Source: Chara braunii (lineage: Eukaryota; Streptophyta; Charophyceae; Charales; Characeae). From it: a stretch of 40,457 nucleotides of DNA. The notes below the pieces were generated by a model. It did not search any database. It saw nothing but the letters and a program-made list of their open reading frames with translations, and was not told where the DNA came from. A program made the translations under genes and the position numbers. Location: NCBI GenBank assembly GCA_003427395.1, contig BFEA01000152.1, forward strand, positions 885,289-925,745. Reading direction: 5' to 3'. Each line of letters begins with the position of its first letter. Within the stretch, counting starts at the first letter, position 1. Positions 1 through 10,905 of this stretch are shown here, piece by piece.

Positions 1-212
1 TGTTTGCCAGGTACATTCACGATAGTCCGAGTTTGTTCGCCAGGTACATTCACGATAGTCCCGAGTTTGTTCGCCAGGTACATTCACGATAGTCCCGAGT
101 TTGTTCGCCAGGTACACACGATAGTCCGAGTTTGTTCGCCAGGCACATTCACGATAGTCCTCGTGCAATTACGCACCCATTGCACGAAAGTCCTCGTGCA
201 AGTACGCACTCA
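1..212. repeat. 33-34 bp minisatellite array
   Basis: Five copies of a unit containing GCCAGGTACATTCACGATAG begin at about 6, 39, 73, 107 and 138, so the period is 31-34 bp. The array decays into two further 34-bp-spaced copies of GTCCTCGTGCAA near 157 and 191. It is cut by the window start. If the p23 gene continues leftwards, this lies in its intron downstream of the exon at 469-649. Confidence 0.85.
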
Positions 213-468
213 ATCCACTCTCACAAGTCTAATGATCAGCACATGCATCAAGTTGAAAGAAAATAGTAAGTTTAATTGATGGACGGTACACAAATGTGCC
301 TGCTGATGAACAGGCCTTGATCTCGAATCCCATAAAAATAATAAACTTAAAGAGCACGAAGTGCCTCCCCCATGTTGAGAGGGGGGGGAAAAGAGAGGAA
401 ACCTGAAGTGTTTGAAGATAAACTGCAACCAACTCGTGCTTTAATTCCAGGGTCCACATCACACTTAC

Positions 469-649
469 ATCGACTTTGATTTTGCCAAAGAACTCAAGAT
501 TCGCCTCATACAAGCTGGTGCCTGCTTTCGCTGCAAAGCTCAGCTTGCCCTCGGGCTCCAATTTAATCTTCGGATCTTTAGCATCTGGCAGCTCAACTGT
601 CAGGTAAAGTTTATCGGTCCGCTGGGCCCACAGAATGCCAGGATGCAAA
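469..649 (-). CDS. p23: p23 (Sba1-type) Hsp90 co-chaperone, internal exon, partial gene
   Basis: This exon encodes the N-terminal half of the CS domain of a p23 co-chaperone, which binds ATP-bound Hsp90 and stabilises client complexes in the cytosol and nucleus. Visible are the p23 signature WAQRTDKLYLTVELPDAKD at residues 7-25 of the exon, then KLEPEGKLSF and the FFGKI strand, in family order. Exact splice signals bound it: TGTGCAG just upstream (acceptor at 650-651) and GTAAGT just downstream (from 468). It is 181 nt, one base completing a split codon plus 60 codons. The next expected exon, with the NVG..H region, is not recognisable at 1-468 and probably lies beyond the window. The LPDAKD and LEPEG wording is closer to plant p23 than to animal p23 as I remember them. 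No stops or frameshifts are seen, so it looks functional. Confidence 0.88.
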
Positions 650-1457
650 CTGCACAACGAACACAGGAAACATCCAATCTCATATCAGAAATACGGAAAA
701 AGAGACATTGTCCACGTCATTACTCGTAAAGAGATTACAAATTTCGCTCTGAGCTGCTAGGCACATGATGAAAACCAAATGTGTCACCGAATCTTTGTAC
801 TCACAGTCAGTTGTTAAAAAAAAAAAAAAAAAGCAATTCCGTAGACTCACATTTTCCATTCACATTGCTTCTTTTCATTTCGCAGTTTTCACAAAATGAC
901 CAACAGTAGAATGATTTTGACCAACAGTAGAATGATTTCTTCTGTATTTTAAAGGACGCTTCGCGAAGCTCCGAGATCGTTTCACATTGGCTCCTTGAGG
1001 TCGCATTCCTTCCTCTGGGCGGACCTTTCTGCTCGAGCGAGCCTCTACGAAGCAGATCTGCGGCTCCTCAAACCTCCCCGATAACTCCATCCCAATTCAG
1101 ATCAGTAACTAACACAGCTACCACACTCTCCCAATCAGGGAGAGAGGAGAAAAACACCGCCAGGAGACCAAAATCGCTCCTTGGAGGTTGCGTGCCCATC
1201 AGCTGGATCTGGATCATATACAAAGCCCACCCTTACGTACTGCGAACTCTGCCAGAGCAGACAAAACAGACAATACAAGCAAACACTCCACACAAGACAG
1301 TGTCGTCCTGCGTAGCTGCACTCCACGGTCACAATAACTCTACAAACATGGCATCAACTGGGCGTAATGGTCGGGTTCATGGCCTTCGGATCTCGTACCT
1401 CCATCGCGATCAAAAGCATGCTACCTTACTAGACAAGACATCACATCTAACCTAAAA

Positions 1458-1627
1458 GTTCATTCCACTTTTTTACATACATACATGAATGAACTGATCC
1501 TCTATCTGAGACGAAGTTCATTCCACTTTTTTACATACATACATGAATGAACTGATCCTCTATCTGAGAGGAAGTTCATTCCACTTTTTTACATACATGA
1601 ATGAACTGATCCTCTATCTGAGAGGAA
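1458..1627. repeat. three tandem hairpin repeats, 58-bp period
   Basis: Copies start at 1,458, 1,516 and 1,574. The third lacks four bases of the CATA run. Each copy begins GTTCATTC and about 25 bases later has GAATGAAC, so each unit can fold into an 8-bp-stem hairpin. The open reading frame across them only reflects the repeat. Confidence 0.88.
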
Positions 1628-1699
1628 GATGGCCAGAACAAACGCCTTTCCGAACTAAGAAGAAGCCCTATCTCATCCCGTACTCCGTACTTCTCTTCC

Positions 1700-2205
1700 A
1701 TTTATCAAATAGATCCCTCCTTATTCCTAAGAGCCTGACGAACGGCAGTCCCTACCGTTCACGACCGCTTAACTAGTGAAAAACCTTCTATTCAGAAGAG
1801 CTAAGTAGTGTGGACGGCAGCATTTACAACCCAATTCTCAAATAGATCCCTCCATTTCCTACGCCTGTTCCCGACTGCTAAGTAGTATGGACGGCGGCAT
1901 TTACAACCCGTTGGGTACGACTACTTTCCCAAATATCTGTCATGTCTCACCAATACAATCCGCAGCAGCACTAGAGAAAACACCATGTGGGAGTCTCTAT
2001 AACGAGAGGATACTCTTCATGCTGAGACCTTCACAGGTATAACGGAAAAGAAAATCGCTAAACTAAGACCCTAGCCCGCCGGACTAGAAAGGGCCTGCCA
2101 AGGTCTTCCATACCGCTGTGCTCTGTGGTCGTCCGTGTTCGTTTTCGAAACGCACCTGTGCCGAGGCTCCATCGAGCCCCTACCGGGCCTGTCAAGGTCT
2201 TCCAT
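1700..2205. repeat. degenerate direct repeats
   Basis: CTAAGTAGT.TGGACGGC.G is present near 1,801 and again near 1,878, each followed by CATTTACAACCC. CAAATAGATCCCTCC occurs near 1,706 and 1,838. GGGCCTG.CAAGGTCTTCCA occurs near 2,091 and 2,187. These look like old duplications; no gene is visible. Confidence 0.6.
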
Positions 2206-2234
2206 GAATTCAGGAAGGCTTGTGTTTTTGCCTG

Positions 2235-2410
2235 GGCGGGGTACTGGTCGTTTAAGCCCCGATTAATACAACGGGATGACGTCCGAGGAAGCGTGTTAAG
2301 CCCCGAGTAACAGGCGGGGTAGTGGTCGTTTAAGCCCCGATTAATAGAACGGGATGACGTCCAAGAAAGCGTGTTAAGCCCCGATTAACAGAACGGGATC
2401 ACGTCCGAGA
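2235..2410. repeat. 78-bp tandem repeat made of two related halves
   Basis: Two copies of a 78-bp unit start at 2,235 and 2,313. Each contains two versions of TTAAGCCCCGATTAATA with AACGGGATGACGTCC following, at about 2,250, 2,293, 2,328 and 2,371. The 78-bp unit therefore came from an older duplication of about 40 bp. Confidence 0.8.
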
Positions 2411-2478
2411 TGTAACCACACGATTGTATCAATGCCCAGTGCGGATGTTTTATTGCACAGGGCCTGCTCGCCAAGCCT

Positions 2479-2589
2479 ACCGTCTTCCCCCGAACAGAAC
2501 GTAAGACAAGGATAGCTGCATTTGGGGCAACTTTCAGTCTAGATACAGCGATAATGACCGTACGTTCTATGGGGGGGAACACAGACGGG
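2479..2589. mobile_element. MITE, copy 1 of a CCGTCTTCCCCCGAA family
   Basis: The ends are imperfect inverted repeats: CCGTCTTCCCCCGAACAGAA at the left, and GTTCTATGGGGG followed by GACGGG at the right. The 110-bp size, lack of coding capacity and similarity to three neighbours mark it as a non-autonomous DNA element. Confidence 0.75.
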
Positions 2590-2930
2590 CATCCGTTTCC
2601 AGCACTTACAGCTGTCCTTGCAAGGGCCAATATTGCCCTTGACAGACACAGACTTGCCGCCAGCTCCCTTAGGGTCTGCTCTTTACTGCTACCTCTAAGA
2701 CGCCTGCGATGGCCTTCGGCTGTCTCCCTTGCTGCCTTTCAAGAATCGACAGCCTAACTCCCAAAGGATGTTGTGGAATTGAAGGTTCTGTCTCGATCTA
2801 GAAGACTCCCTTTTGGACAAATTGCGCGACCTACTGTGATTCCGCATTTGCCTGTCTCCCAGGATTACTGCAGTCTGCCTCGAGACAGAAGGATGATCTT
2901 CATGACATGTAGCACAGGTGACCTACGTCC

Positions 2931-3039
2931 TACCGTCTTCCCCCGAACACAACGCACCCTTATTTTGGCTGTATCTGGCCGGAAATATAGCTTGTATACA
3001 TTCATTTTTAGGGTGCGTTATGTTCGGAGGAAGACGGTA
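2931..3039. mobile_element. MITE, copy 2, with near-perfect 30-bp inverted ends
   Basis: The first and last 30 bases are inverted repeats with about two mismatches (CCGTCTTCCCCCGAACACAA against its complement CTTCCTCCGAACATAACG). TA stands at both outer edges, which fits the TA target duplication of Tc1/mariner or Stowaway-like MITEs. The interior resembles copies 1 and 4 only weakly. Confidence 0.8.
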
Positions 3040-3113
3040 ACAAAGCCGATCGATCGACCAATAAGCTCTCCGAGTTTAGATCGATCACGAACCCACTAGA
3101 ATAAGTGAGGGAC

Positions 3114-3279
3114 TACAGTCTTGACCCGAATAGAACGCACGGTCAAAATAACCGTATAAGTGAGGGACTACAGTCTTGACCCGAATAGAACGCACGGTCA
3201 AAATAACCGTAACAGAGTCAACTTTCAGTCTGGATGCATCGATACTGACCGGGTGTTCTATTCGGGTGAAAGACCGGTC
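3114..3279. mobile_element. MITE, copy 3, enlarged by an internal 55-bp duplication
   Basis: Left end CAGTCTTGACCCGAATAGAA and right end TTCTATTCGGGTGAAAGACC are inverted repeats of the same family. The left arm sits in an exact 55-bp tandem duplication (3,101-3,155 and 3,156-3,210) that includes the flanking ATAAGTGAGGGACTA. The copying therefore happened after insertion. Confidence 0.78.
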
Positions 3280-3848
3280 ACAAACTGACCCAAATAAGCA
3301 GGCAGACAGAACACACCTCCATCGAGGAAAACGCTCTCTAAGGTAAACCAGTCAAGCATCGAAGCAGGAACGGACTTTGCAAAAGGAACTTCAGTCTAAG
3401 GAAGAAAAAATCGAAATGAAAAACACAACCAATACATAACGGAACAACTGAACGGACTTTGCCCGAAATGAAGACAGACCAGACAGAAACAAACGGCAAT
3501 AAGATAAAATGCTCGCACCACCAAACCACACAAAGAGTGCAGTACATATATGGTCGAAAATTTGGTCTCTTCCGTCTCCGTAAGAACAGTCTCATTGACT
3601 GCCTGCATGAGACCCAACCCTGAAATGTTAGATATATAACACTCTGCAAATGACCTGAAAACAGTCCATAATGGCCCACACCTGGTACTCAGAGAATACC
3701 GATGTACGAAAGGACAACAATGCGATCAACAGTGTGACAAATGAGCCGTCGAAACCAGCCTCCAAGTGCGAAACAGACGATGGGAGAACGGATGAAAATG
3801 CTCCAGAAATACACAATATGGGAGCAAATAACAAACACAAGTCGTCGT

Positions 3849-3957
3849 CCGTCGCCCGAATAGAATGTTAGGGTGCCTATAGCTGCACTTGGGTAACTTT
3901 CCGTCTGGATACAGGAATAATGCCCGGGTAGTACGTTCTATTCGGGGGAAGACGGGT
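3849..3957. mobile_element. MITE, copy 4
   Basis: Left end CCGTCGCCCGAATAGAATGT and right end TTCTATTCGGGGGAAGACGG are inverted. The interior shares the ACTTTC.GTCTGGATACA stretch with copies 1 and 3, showing common origin rather than chance palindromes. Confidence 0.78.
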
Positions 3958-4979
3958 AACGAGAGCCAAGACACCTCGAACACAATAAATCTCAAGAGCT
4001 GATGGCGATCGCGATCCCCTCCATCTTCTTTCTCCGCAGGCTTTGAACTCCAACACCGGCTATGGACAGCTGGGCCAAACCTATCGCAATAAACAGCCGA
4101 CAGTGCCAGTGACTTTCTAACAGGCCCCTCCTCCTTCGAGCAGCTTCGGCCCCCTGCCCTCGGGTCCCCCCCATTCACGCCGCCAAAACGCAAATGCACT
4201 CCACTCTACATCCCCTCCATCAGGAGAAGTTTCTACCCTTGCCACCCTCTCACAACAGCCGATACATTTTTTGTCCCTCCTTAAGCGCAGAATGTTCCAT
4301 TCACCAAAGAAGAAAACAGTACACCGTCAACTCAATCGTGTAATGCTGTCTGATATTTACCCATGAGCCCCGAATGCCCCTATTCTTCTGCACTTTGAAG
4401 ACTTTCCCATCACTTCGATTCCTCGGCATTCTACCCCTTCAATAATTACCTCCAATTCCCACCATGACCCCACTCGCGCCACGCGTCTGCATAACGCCTG
4501 AACCCTCCCACTTCTCCGGAATGCCCCGCTCGCACAGTTCTCATGCGCCGTTTCTTGCCTCTATATCCCGTCCTTCAGCCTCCTCTGCCAGCAAAACCTC
4601 CTGCCTCCTGACGCCCAACGTAGTTTTCGTCACCCCTGGTGCAACAAAACTCTTAAACATTGCCAAATTGGTCGGCCAAGCATGAAAGACCATGCCGCTA
4701 TCTTTCCCTCACTATGTTGATCGAAGACAGGTTCTCTAAATATGAAGGCCTGGGCGCACAACAAAATACGAATCTACCAAGTTGGCTTTCAAGATCAGAC
4801 ATCGACACAAACTTCTCAACCAGTTTAGATCATCGTCGCGCGTCGGCCTCCTCTGCGACACCTGCGCGTCGCTATCGTACTTGCAATACTCTACAATTTC
4901 TCAGTGCATGCCGTCATGCACTACTGCCTGTCATGTGCCCATCCTAACAAGTCACAGAGACATAACGCACCACCTTGCG

Positions 4980-7250
4980 GAACAGGTAAATCACAACAGA
5001 GAGCATAAGAACAGAATACGGAAAGGACAAAAAGGGAAAAATAGTGCAAAAATGGGCAATCGGCAGGAAAACGCCGCGGGAGGAAACTGGACAAAGTTGG
5101 GGGACCACAAAGGCCGGGAAGATGGGGCGAGGGCGCCGCCGCCGCCCTCCCGGACCGGGGGGGGGGAGAGGAGAGGCCAAGGGGTCAAGAGAGCGTTTCC
5201 CCGAGGGTTGAGAGAACGAGGACAGTGGTAGGTAGAGGCTTGAGGGAAACGAGGGACTGACCACGGAGAGAAGTGGGCTGAAACATGCCGGGAGGAGAGG
5301 AAGAAGAAACCAGGCAGTCGAGGAGGGGCGAGAACGGGCGAGGAGGAAGGAGACGGGCGAGAAGAAAGCACCACGGATACGAGGTAGGGGAGCAGCGTAG
5401 ACGGGGTGGGGAGGTAGGGATGAAGCACGGAGGAAGACGTAGTCGGGTTCGGAAGAGGCCGATGTCAGGAAGAAACGAGGAGTGGATGCAGAAGGGGTAG
5501 AGGCAGATGATGAGACAGTTGACGGAAAATAGGGGTGAAAGAGTATCCTACGGGAAGAGAGGCAGTTGCTGAGGTGACGAGGAGACAGACGGGGTGAGGG
5601 AAGAGGGGGGAAGAGAGGGGACGAGGGAAGAGACGGCGGGAGAGGGGGGAGCGGCTACGGGAGATGGGGTGCGCGACGAGGGGACGCAGGAGGGACAGGC
5701 AGAGGGATTAAGGAAGACGAGAGCAAAAGGTTGGGAGGAGGAAAACGCAGGCGCAGAGTTGAGAGGCTCGCGAAGAGACGGAGGAAAGGCAACAGAATGG
5801 ATATGGACTGACAAAGACACGCAAGGCAAGACGGAGAGTAAAAGTAAGCAGATCACGCAGCACAAGGAGGCAGAAGGCGCAGTGCGGAGCTGAAAGCAGG
5901 GAGTGGGAAAAGTGGAAGGGCAGTCATAGATGAGAAGAAGAGGGGATGGCAACGAGAAAAGACGGAGAAAAGGAGGAATATGGGAGGCAGGAAAACGACG
6001 TGGGGGAGAGAGCAATCAAATGGAAAAGGAGGGGTCAGAAAGAGGATGCGAGGATGTGACGAAGACGAGACACGGAGACTGTAAAGAGGTGAGGGCAGAG
6101 GCAGAGCAACATGGAGAAGAGGCAAGGACAGCCGGCGGCGAGACGAGGAAAAGAGCGCGCAGGGAAATAAGACGAGAAAACAAAAAGAGGCAAAAACTGA
6201 GCAGAGAACGGATAAGAGAGGATAGAGGAGAGAAGAAGAGTGGAGGAGAAGCGGAAGACACCGATGGGACTTTCAGGGACGATCAGTAGAGTCGAAAAAG
6301 GAGACCTCCAAAGAAGCGGAGCAGTAAGATCTGCGCGGAGTGGAACTCGGTGAAGACAAGGTCCAGCGGAGCGAGTGAGGGAGACCAACAAAAAGAGACG
6401 CCGAGCAAAGTTTCCACAAAGATGAGAGTGACGATAAGGTGTCAAGAAAACGAGCATACGCAGTGATGATAGTAACCGCAACAGGAATGGACCAACAACC
6501 GGGGAACAAGTGAAACCGGGGAGGGCGACAGCCCACAAAACGTACCCACCAAACGGTCTGAAAGAGTGAAGCAGTCAGATAATCGTAGAAACCGAAGAAC
6601 GCAACGCAGAAAACCACTGAAACAGAGATAGGCCGCTGGAGTGGTCGACGGCAGAAAGCAGCGGCAGTCAGGATCACTAGTCAGGAGCATCAGCCACGAC
6701 TAGCAATAAGGAGCAACAGCCAAGGGCAGCAGCAAGGAGTAGCAGTCAGCAGAACCAGCAGGAACCGTACGGTGGGACAGCAAACGAAAAAGTATATGAA
6801 GAACAGAGAACACACGAAAAAAAAAGACAATCATACATAAAGAAAATAAAACAAAGACGAGGCAGACGGTAATTGAAAATGGGAGGTGAACGTGAGCGTG
6901 TAACGACGAACCAAAACATGCCACAGGGATCTGGGGCATATCACGATGCCCGCGGGTCCGATTGACATCGCAAGCGCGATACGCGACTGCGGCAAAATGG
7001 AGCACAGGAAGGGAATCAGAGCTCAGGGATAAGGCTTACAAGCGAGCAATTGAGCTACAGGTGCAGAACGGGATGACAGAGAGAACAATCAAAACAGGAG
7101 GATCGTAAACCTTGGAACGAGAAAGAGCGAAAAGACATACAAAATAAAACGAGGGAGACGAGAACGCGGGAGGATTGGGGAAAGAGAAACGGACAGGAAG
7201 AGAGGGGAGATCCGGAGAGTGTACAAGCAAAGAGTTTAAAGCACTGTAAG
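4980..7250 (+). other. long purine-rich tract, no recognisable gene
   Basis: For about 2.2 kb the plus strand is dominated by A and G without a simple repeat unit. It includes a G run near 5,157-5,167 and many AGAGG/GAGGA mixtures. It gives long frames of Lys/Arg/Glu/Gly on the plus strand and Pro/Ser/Leu on the minus strand that overlap in several frames, as composition alone would. On the p23 sense strand this would be a very long polypyrimidine stretch inside the first intron. A CAG-rich patch lies near 6,690-6,760. Confidence 0.7.
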
Positions 7251-8640
7251 ATCCACAAATGTTGAACCCTAAAATAGGTCATAAATCTTTAGACTTTTCC
7301 ACTTATTACACCCCCTCCTCCCCCCCCCCGCNCCCCCTACACAAGCAAACAGCCTGAGGATCAGAAAACCGAAGACAAAAATTGGGCATGGTTTTGACTT
7401 CCCACAAGTAAGGGCTATAGACAACCTTGTACTGCGCATCATTCGTCAAACAAAACACAACACCTATAACGCGTGTGGAACTCACCTCATCTTCTTCGCC
7501 TTATTGGATGATGGCACCAGGTAGGTAGCTCCTCAAGTGATCGGCTGCGACTGTCGAAAAGAGCGATGGCCTCCTTCCTATGGCTTGTTGTGCACTAATC
7601 AACCACCGTTTCTATCGCCAACTAGAAGACAACCGGGAACCAATCACTCGAGTGTGGCTATGCGTGCTTGCAGACGGGATTGAACTACTCCCACGCGAAG
7701 GACATGCAGCAGGTAAGCAGGAGCCGCCGATAGCGACCAGACCGCTGGAACGCACCGGATAGCGGACAGCGTCCTGAACAATGCTCCTTCGAGTCGAGCC
7801 AAACGCGGTAGTTGTTCGGCCTAGACTGGTCCCACTGCCGCAGCCTGTCTAGTTGCTACTCTGGTGGATGAAGTGAGTGAGGGAACGTTGCACCCCGGTA
7901 CCGCCGACGCACCGCGGGCTCCTAGAAACCGGGCTCCTGAAACCAGGCTCTCCACGAGACCAGGGCCTACAGAAGAAAGCCGTGGGAAGGTGAGAAGGTG
8001 GCCGATACAGTTGGCAAATATCTCCGTCGATAACGAAAATACCCCGCTACCCCGCCCGTGAATGTCCGCCGCCCGTGGCATCAGTAAGGACAGGCGCACG
8101 CGAGCAACTACTCGAGGAAGAATGTTCTGAGCTGGTACAAGACAGGGAGGTGGGACAAATGACAAGAGGTTGGGTACCTCGGGATGGTGATCTGGGGTCT
8201 CGCTCCACTATTCTCAACGCCCCCCCGGCTGGAAATGCGCGTCTTTGAACTTGCATTTTTCGCGCATCTACACCAACCCGTTCGTTTCGCAAAAACGCTC
8301 TTGCATGGGGTAGGATGTACTGGGTGCCATTTCGCCCAAAAAAGGTCGTTTGCCTGGATGGACTTTGGGTGAAACGGGTGCATCCTGCCTGACGCGCCTA
8401 CAAAATGGCTGGGAAATGTAGGGTCATGCTGCACCGGTAGTACTTGGCCCAGTGTTGGGCCGAGGGGCTTCCCCATTACCGCGGCACTGCGTCCGGGGGT
8501 AGCTCAACCAAACGCCCAGTCGCTGCTACAAGGCCTGGGTCCACCGATTTTGGGTTGACATCTCCCCGCAAAAGCCGGAAGATGCATTCCCATTTGCACG
8601 TCGAACAGCGTGAGAGACATCCCTGCGCAGCTCGATATGC
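7251..8640. other. no recognisable gene; likely upstream region of p23
   Basis: A C-rich run with one undetermined base (7,332) lies near 7,310-7,340. From 7,501 rightwards this would be the 5' untranslated region and promoter side of p23 if the start exon is correct. I see no convincing TATA or heat-shock element. Short open frames (7,580-7,762; 7,864-8,061; 8,184-8,372) resemble nothing. A motif near AACGGGTGCA recurs at about 8,372, 8,643 and 8,849. Confidence 0.5.
7496..7500 (-). CDS. p23: probable first coding exon of the p23 gene (ATG AG)
   Basis: The exon at 469-649 starts with a single base that completes a codon, and plant p23 proteins begin Met-Ser just before the His-Pro pair. The missing start exon should therefore read ATG AG followed by a donor. 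Exactly ATGAG|GTGAGT occurs here on the minus strand, with A at position -3 (GAAGATGAG). Joining gives Met-Ser-Leu-His-Pro, the expected start. The implied first intron is about 6.8 kb. Other ATGAGGT sites exist on this strand (near 9,405 and 14,265) but have weaker donor sequences. The assignment is inference and needs transcript evidence. Confidence 0.45.
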
Positions 8641-8680
8641 AAAACGGGTGCATAGGAAGATGCACTCCAGTTTTGCACTA

Positions 8681-8712
8681 GAGAGAGAGAGAGAGAGGGT
8701 GAGGGCGAGCTG

Positions 8713-8800
<88 letters not shown>

Positions 8801-8910
8801 CTTTTTCCGATGGGGAACCATCCCCTGGGCTACCTGCAGTCTGCCAAACGGGTGCAAGATGCATCCAAATTCGTGCACTGCAAAAACAAGAGGGAGAGAG
8901 AGAGAGGGGG
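8681..8910. repeat. paired GA / CT / GA microsatellites
   Basis: A GA run (8,681-8,697), an 80-base CT run (about 8,718-8,797) and a second GA run (about 8,891-8,906) lie in sequence, so the CT run can pair with either GA run. The AACGGGTGCA motif flanks the set on both sides. The Ser-Leu and Arg-Glu reading frames here are artefacts of the repeat. Confidence 0.95.
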
Positions 8911-9000
8911 CGGGGGGGGGGCAGGGGCGGGGCGAGTTGCACGGAGGGCCACGACAAACTCATCGTGGCTCTCTCTCGAAATGCAGCAGAGCCATTTTCT

Positions 9001-9982
9001 TTGTTTCTATTTTTATATAAATTAAGTTCGTGGTTCCGTTCTTGTTTTTTCTCTTTTTTTATTTTAAAAAAAAAATGCATTTTTCTTCTTCTTTTTTTTC
9101 TTGTTTTTTTTTTCTTTTATTTCAGAAGTAGGTTAGGTAGGTGGACAACCGATAGCTCCAACCTCGGCACGGGTCGGCAAATCAGTAGGTCGAGGCTCAG
9201 TCTTGATACCTGGGCCAGGTACTGGTGGTTTGAATTAAGTGCAACGCAGAAGCATGAATGATTATCTATCGTGAGAGTGCAGGACTTGGTCTATGTTTTT
9301 TTTTTTCTTTTTCTATTTTATTTTATTTTGTTTTATTTTATTTTATTTTGTTTTATCTTGTTTTATTTTGTTTTTTTTATGAGAGAGAGAGAGAGATACC
9401 AATACCTCATAACTTTCCTCGAATCTTGTTTATTGTCGATGCATATGTGAGTTGTTGTGGGTTGGGAGAGAGGTCCAAGTATTGGAATTAACTGCTCGAA
9501 GAGATATCAAATGAGGAGTGTTCGGATAATATTACCATTATGCATGGACTAACTTATGTTTTATTGAAGCGATAACGAAATACACCAAAAAATATGGTAG
9601 AGATTATTGCTCAATTCGGTAGTTAGAAACTCTAGATGCAGTACAACTATTTTTCGACATAGTTTAGCAAACACTCGTATAACCTTTCTAAAGTGTGTAC
9701 GGTTTAATTGTACATAGTTTCATTATGAGGGAGATATAAACTTTTTTATAGTTATGTTGTACATGTGTTGGGAACCTTATTATCTTTCCCTGAGTTTATA
9801 TAGAGTCTGTTTTGAAGTTAATATGATATCTTCTATAATCAGTTCTCATTATTTTTTTAGATTTAGATGGGTTTCATTTTTAGTACAAATAAATATCCCT
9901 TATAATCAAACTGTATATATATATATATATCGTCACAAATAGAACTGCCCGGTAAAACGTAGGCAGAGAGAAAAAAAAGGAC

Positions 9983-10037
<55 letters not shown>

Positions 10038-10329
10038 GGAGCTGGCTAATTTTACAGGGATGTTTATTTTTGAGTTATATGAAATTACTACAAACCTTAG
10101 TTCACTGTATAGGATTGTAGCTTGTTATCAAAGTTTGATTCGTAATATGATAAATAAAGGATTTGATTATTCAATTGTAAACTTATATCATTGCTTATGC
10201 TTTTTTATAATATTTTATAGTGTTTGATACTTCGGTATAGCCGGAGCGTCACCTAAAGGAATTTGACAAATGTAAAAATAGGACATTGAACTTTAATAAT
10301 TTGGTTGTTGGTATTTTTATTTAGAGAAA
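9001..10329. other. AT-rich non-coding DNA with microsatellites
   Basis: It contains T-rich runs, a TTTTA/TTTTG-type repeat at about 9,301-9,378, GA at 9,381-9,396, AT at 9,914-9,930 and a longer AT run at about 9,985-10,035. No coding signal is seen. The end of this stretch (10,254-10,325) is repeated at 11,866-11,936. Confidence 0.8.
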
Positions 10330-10489
10330 ACTAAGGCGCGGTCAAGGTTAGAGTTTGAAAATACGTTTTAAACTGTCGTTTTGGAGTCCAAGCCCCTCTC
10401 AAGTTTACACTGCAGTCCAAACTCGTAGGTCGCGTGTCTGTCGCAGGGCAGAGTTTCTAACTGCAGTCCAGTCATCCACGTCGGAGGGC

Positions 10490-10905
10490 CAGGCCGTTTT
10501 CCAAAAAAAAAAAAAAAAAAACAAGGAGGAAAAAAAAAAAACTTGTGGCGCTGTATCTTTCCATGTTCTAGCAGAAGATTCGCTCTTAGTTTCCACAATA
10601 GAAATGTGCAAAATCAGAGTGAATCTTGGCTAGAACATGGAAAGATATAGCGCCACGAGCTTTTTTTTTTTTTGGGCAAAGGGGATACAGGGGTCCAACG
10701 AGATACACAGGCTAGGCCGTTTTCCAAAAAAAAAAAAAAAAAAAGACGAAAAAACGAAAAGTTTGTGGCGCTGTATCTTTCCATGCTTTAGCAGAAGATT
10801 CACTCTCAGTTTCCACGATCAAAATGTGGAAAACGAGAGTAAATAGAACATGGAAAGATACAGCGTCATGATTTTATTTTCTTTTTTGCAACGGGGATAC
10901 AGGGG
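10490..10905. repeat. two tandem hairpin units inside the TIR element
   Basis: Each unit runs from GGCCGTTTTCC plus an A tract to GGGGATACAGGGG (about 10,490-10,696 and 10,713-10,905). Inside each, GTGGCGCTGTATCTTTCCAT is followed by its inverse ATGGAAAGATA.AGCG.CA, giving a long hairpin. The second unit runs into the gap, so there may be more copies. Confidence 0.8.

Larger units (their letters stand above)
650..7495 (-). other. putative 6.8 kb first intron of p23, full of repeats
   Basis: If the start exon at 7,496-7,500 is right, this whole stretch is intron. I see no recognisable exon in it. It contains a 20-bp duplication (AATGATTTTGACCAACAGTA, about 900-940), an A tract at 817-832, hairpin repeats at 1,458-1,627, degenerate repeats at 1,700-2,410, four MITEs at 2,479-3,957 and the purine tract from about 4,980. 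Stretches 660-1,457 and 3,960-4,940 show nothing recognisable. A minus-strand frame near 4,707-4,553 is open for about 50 codons but matches nothing I know. Confidence 0.4.

Noticed and set aside
1-212. CRISPR-like or telomeric repeat
   Set aside because: The period is 33-34 bp with no unique spacers and no short TTTAGGG-type unit.
2125-2310. 61-codon plus-strand frame
   Set aside because: It runs into the 78-bp tandem repeat and has no recognisable feature.
4553-4707. 50-codon minus-strand frame beginning MVFHAWPTNL
   Set aside because: Too short and unrecognised; downstream continuation has two stops, so I did not call it a gene.
5285-6289. Several 70-120 codon frames on both strands
   Set aside because: All lie in the purine-rich tract and reflect its composition; opposite-strand and shifted frames are equally open and no domain is seen.
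8444-9080. 184-193 codon frames on both strands
   Set aside because: Driven by CT/GA microsatellites giving Ser-Leu and Arg-Glu repeats.
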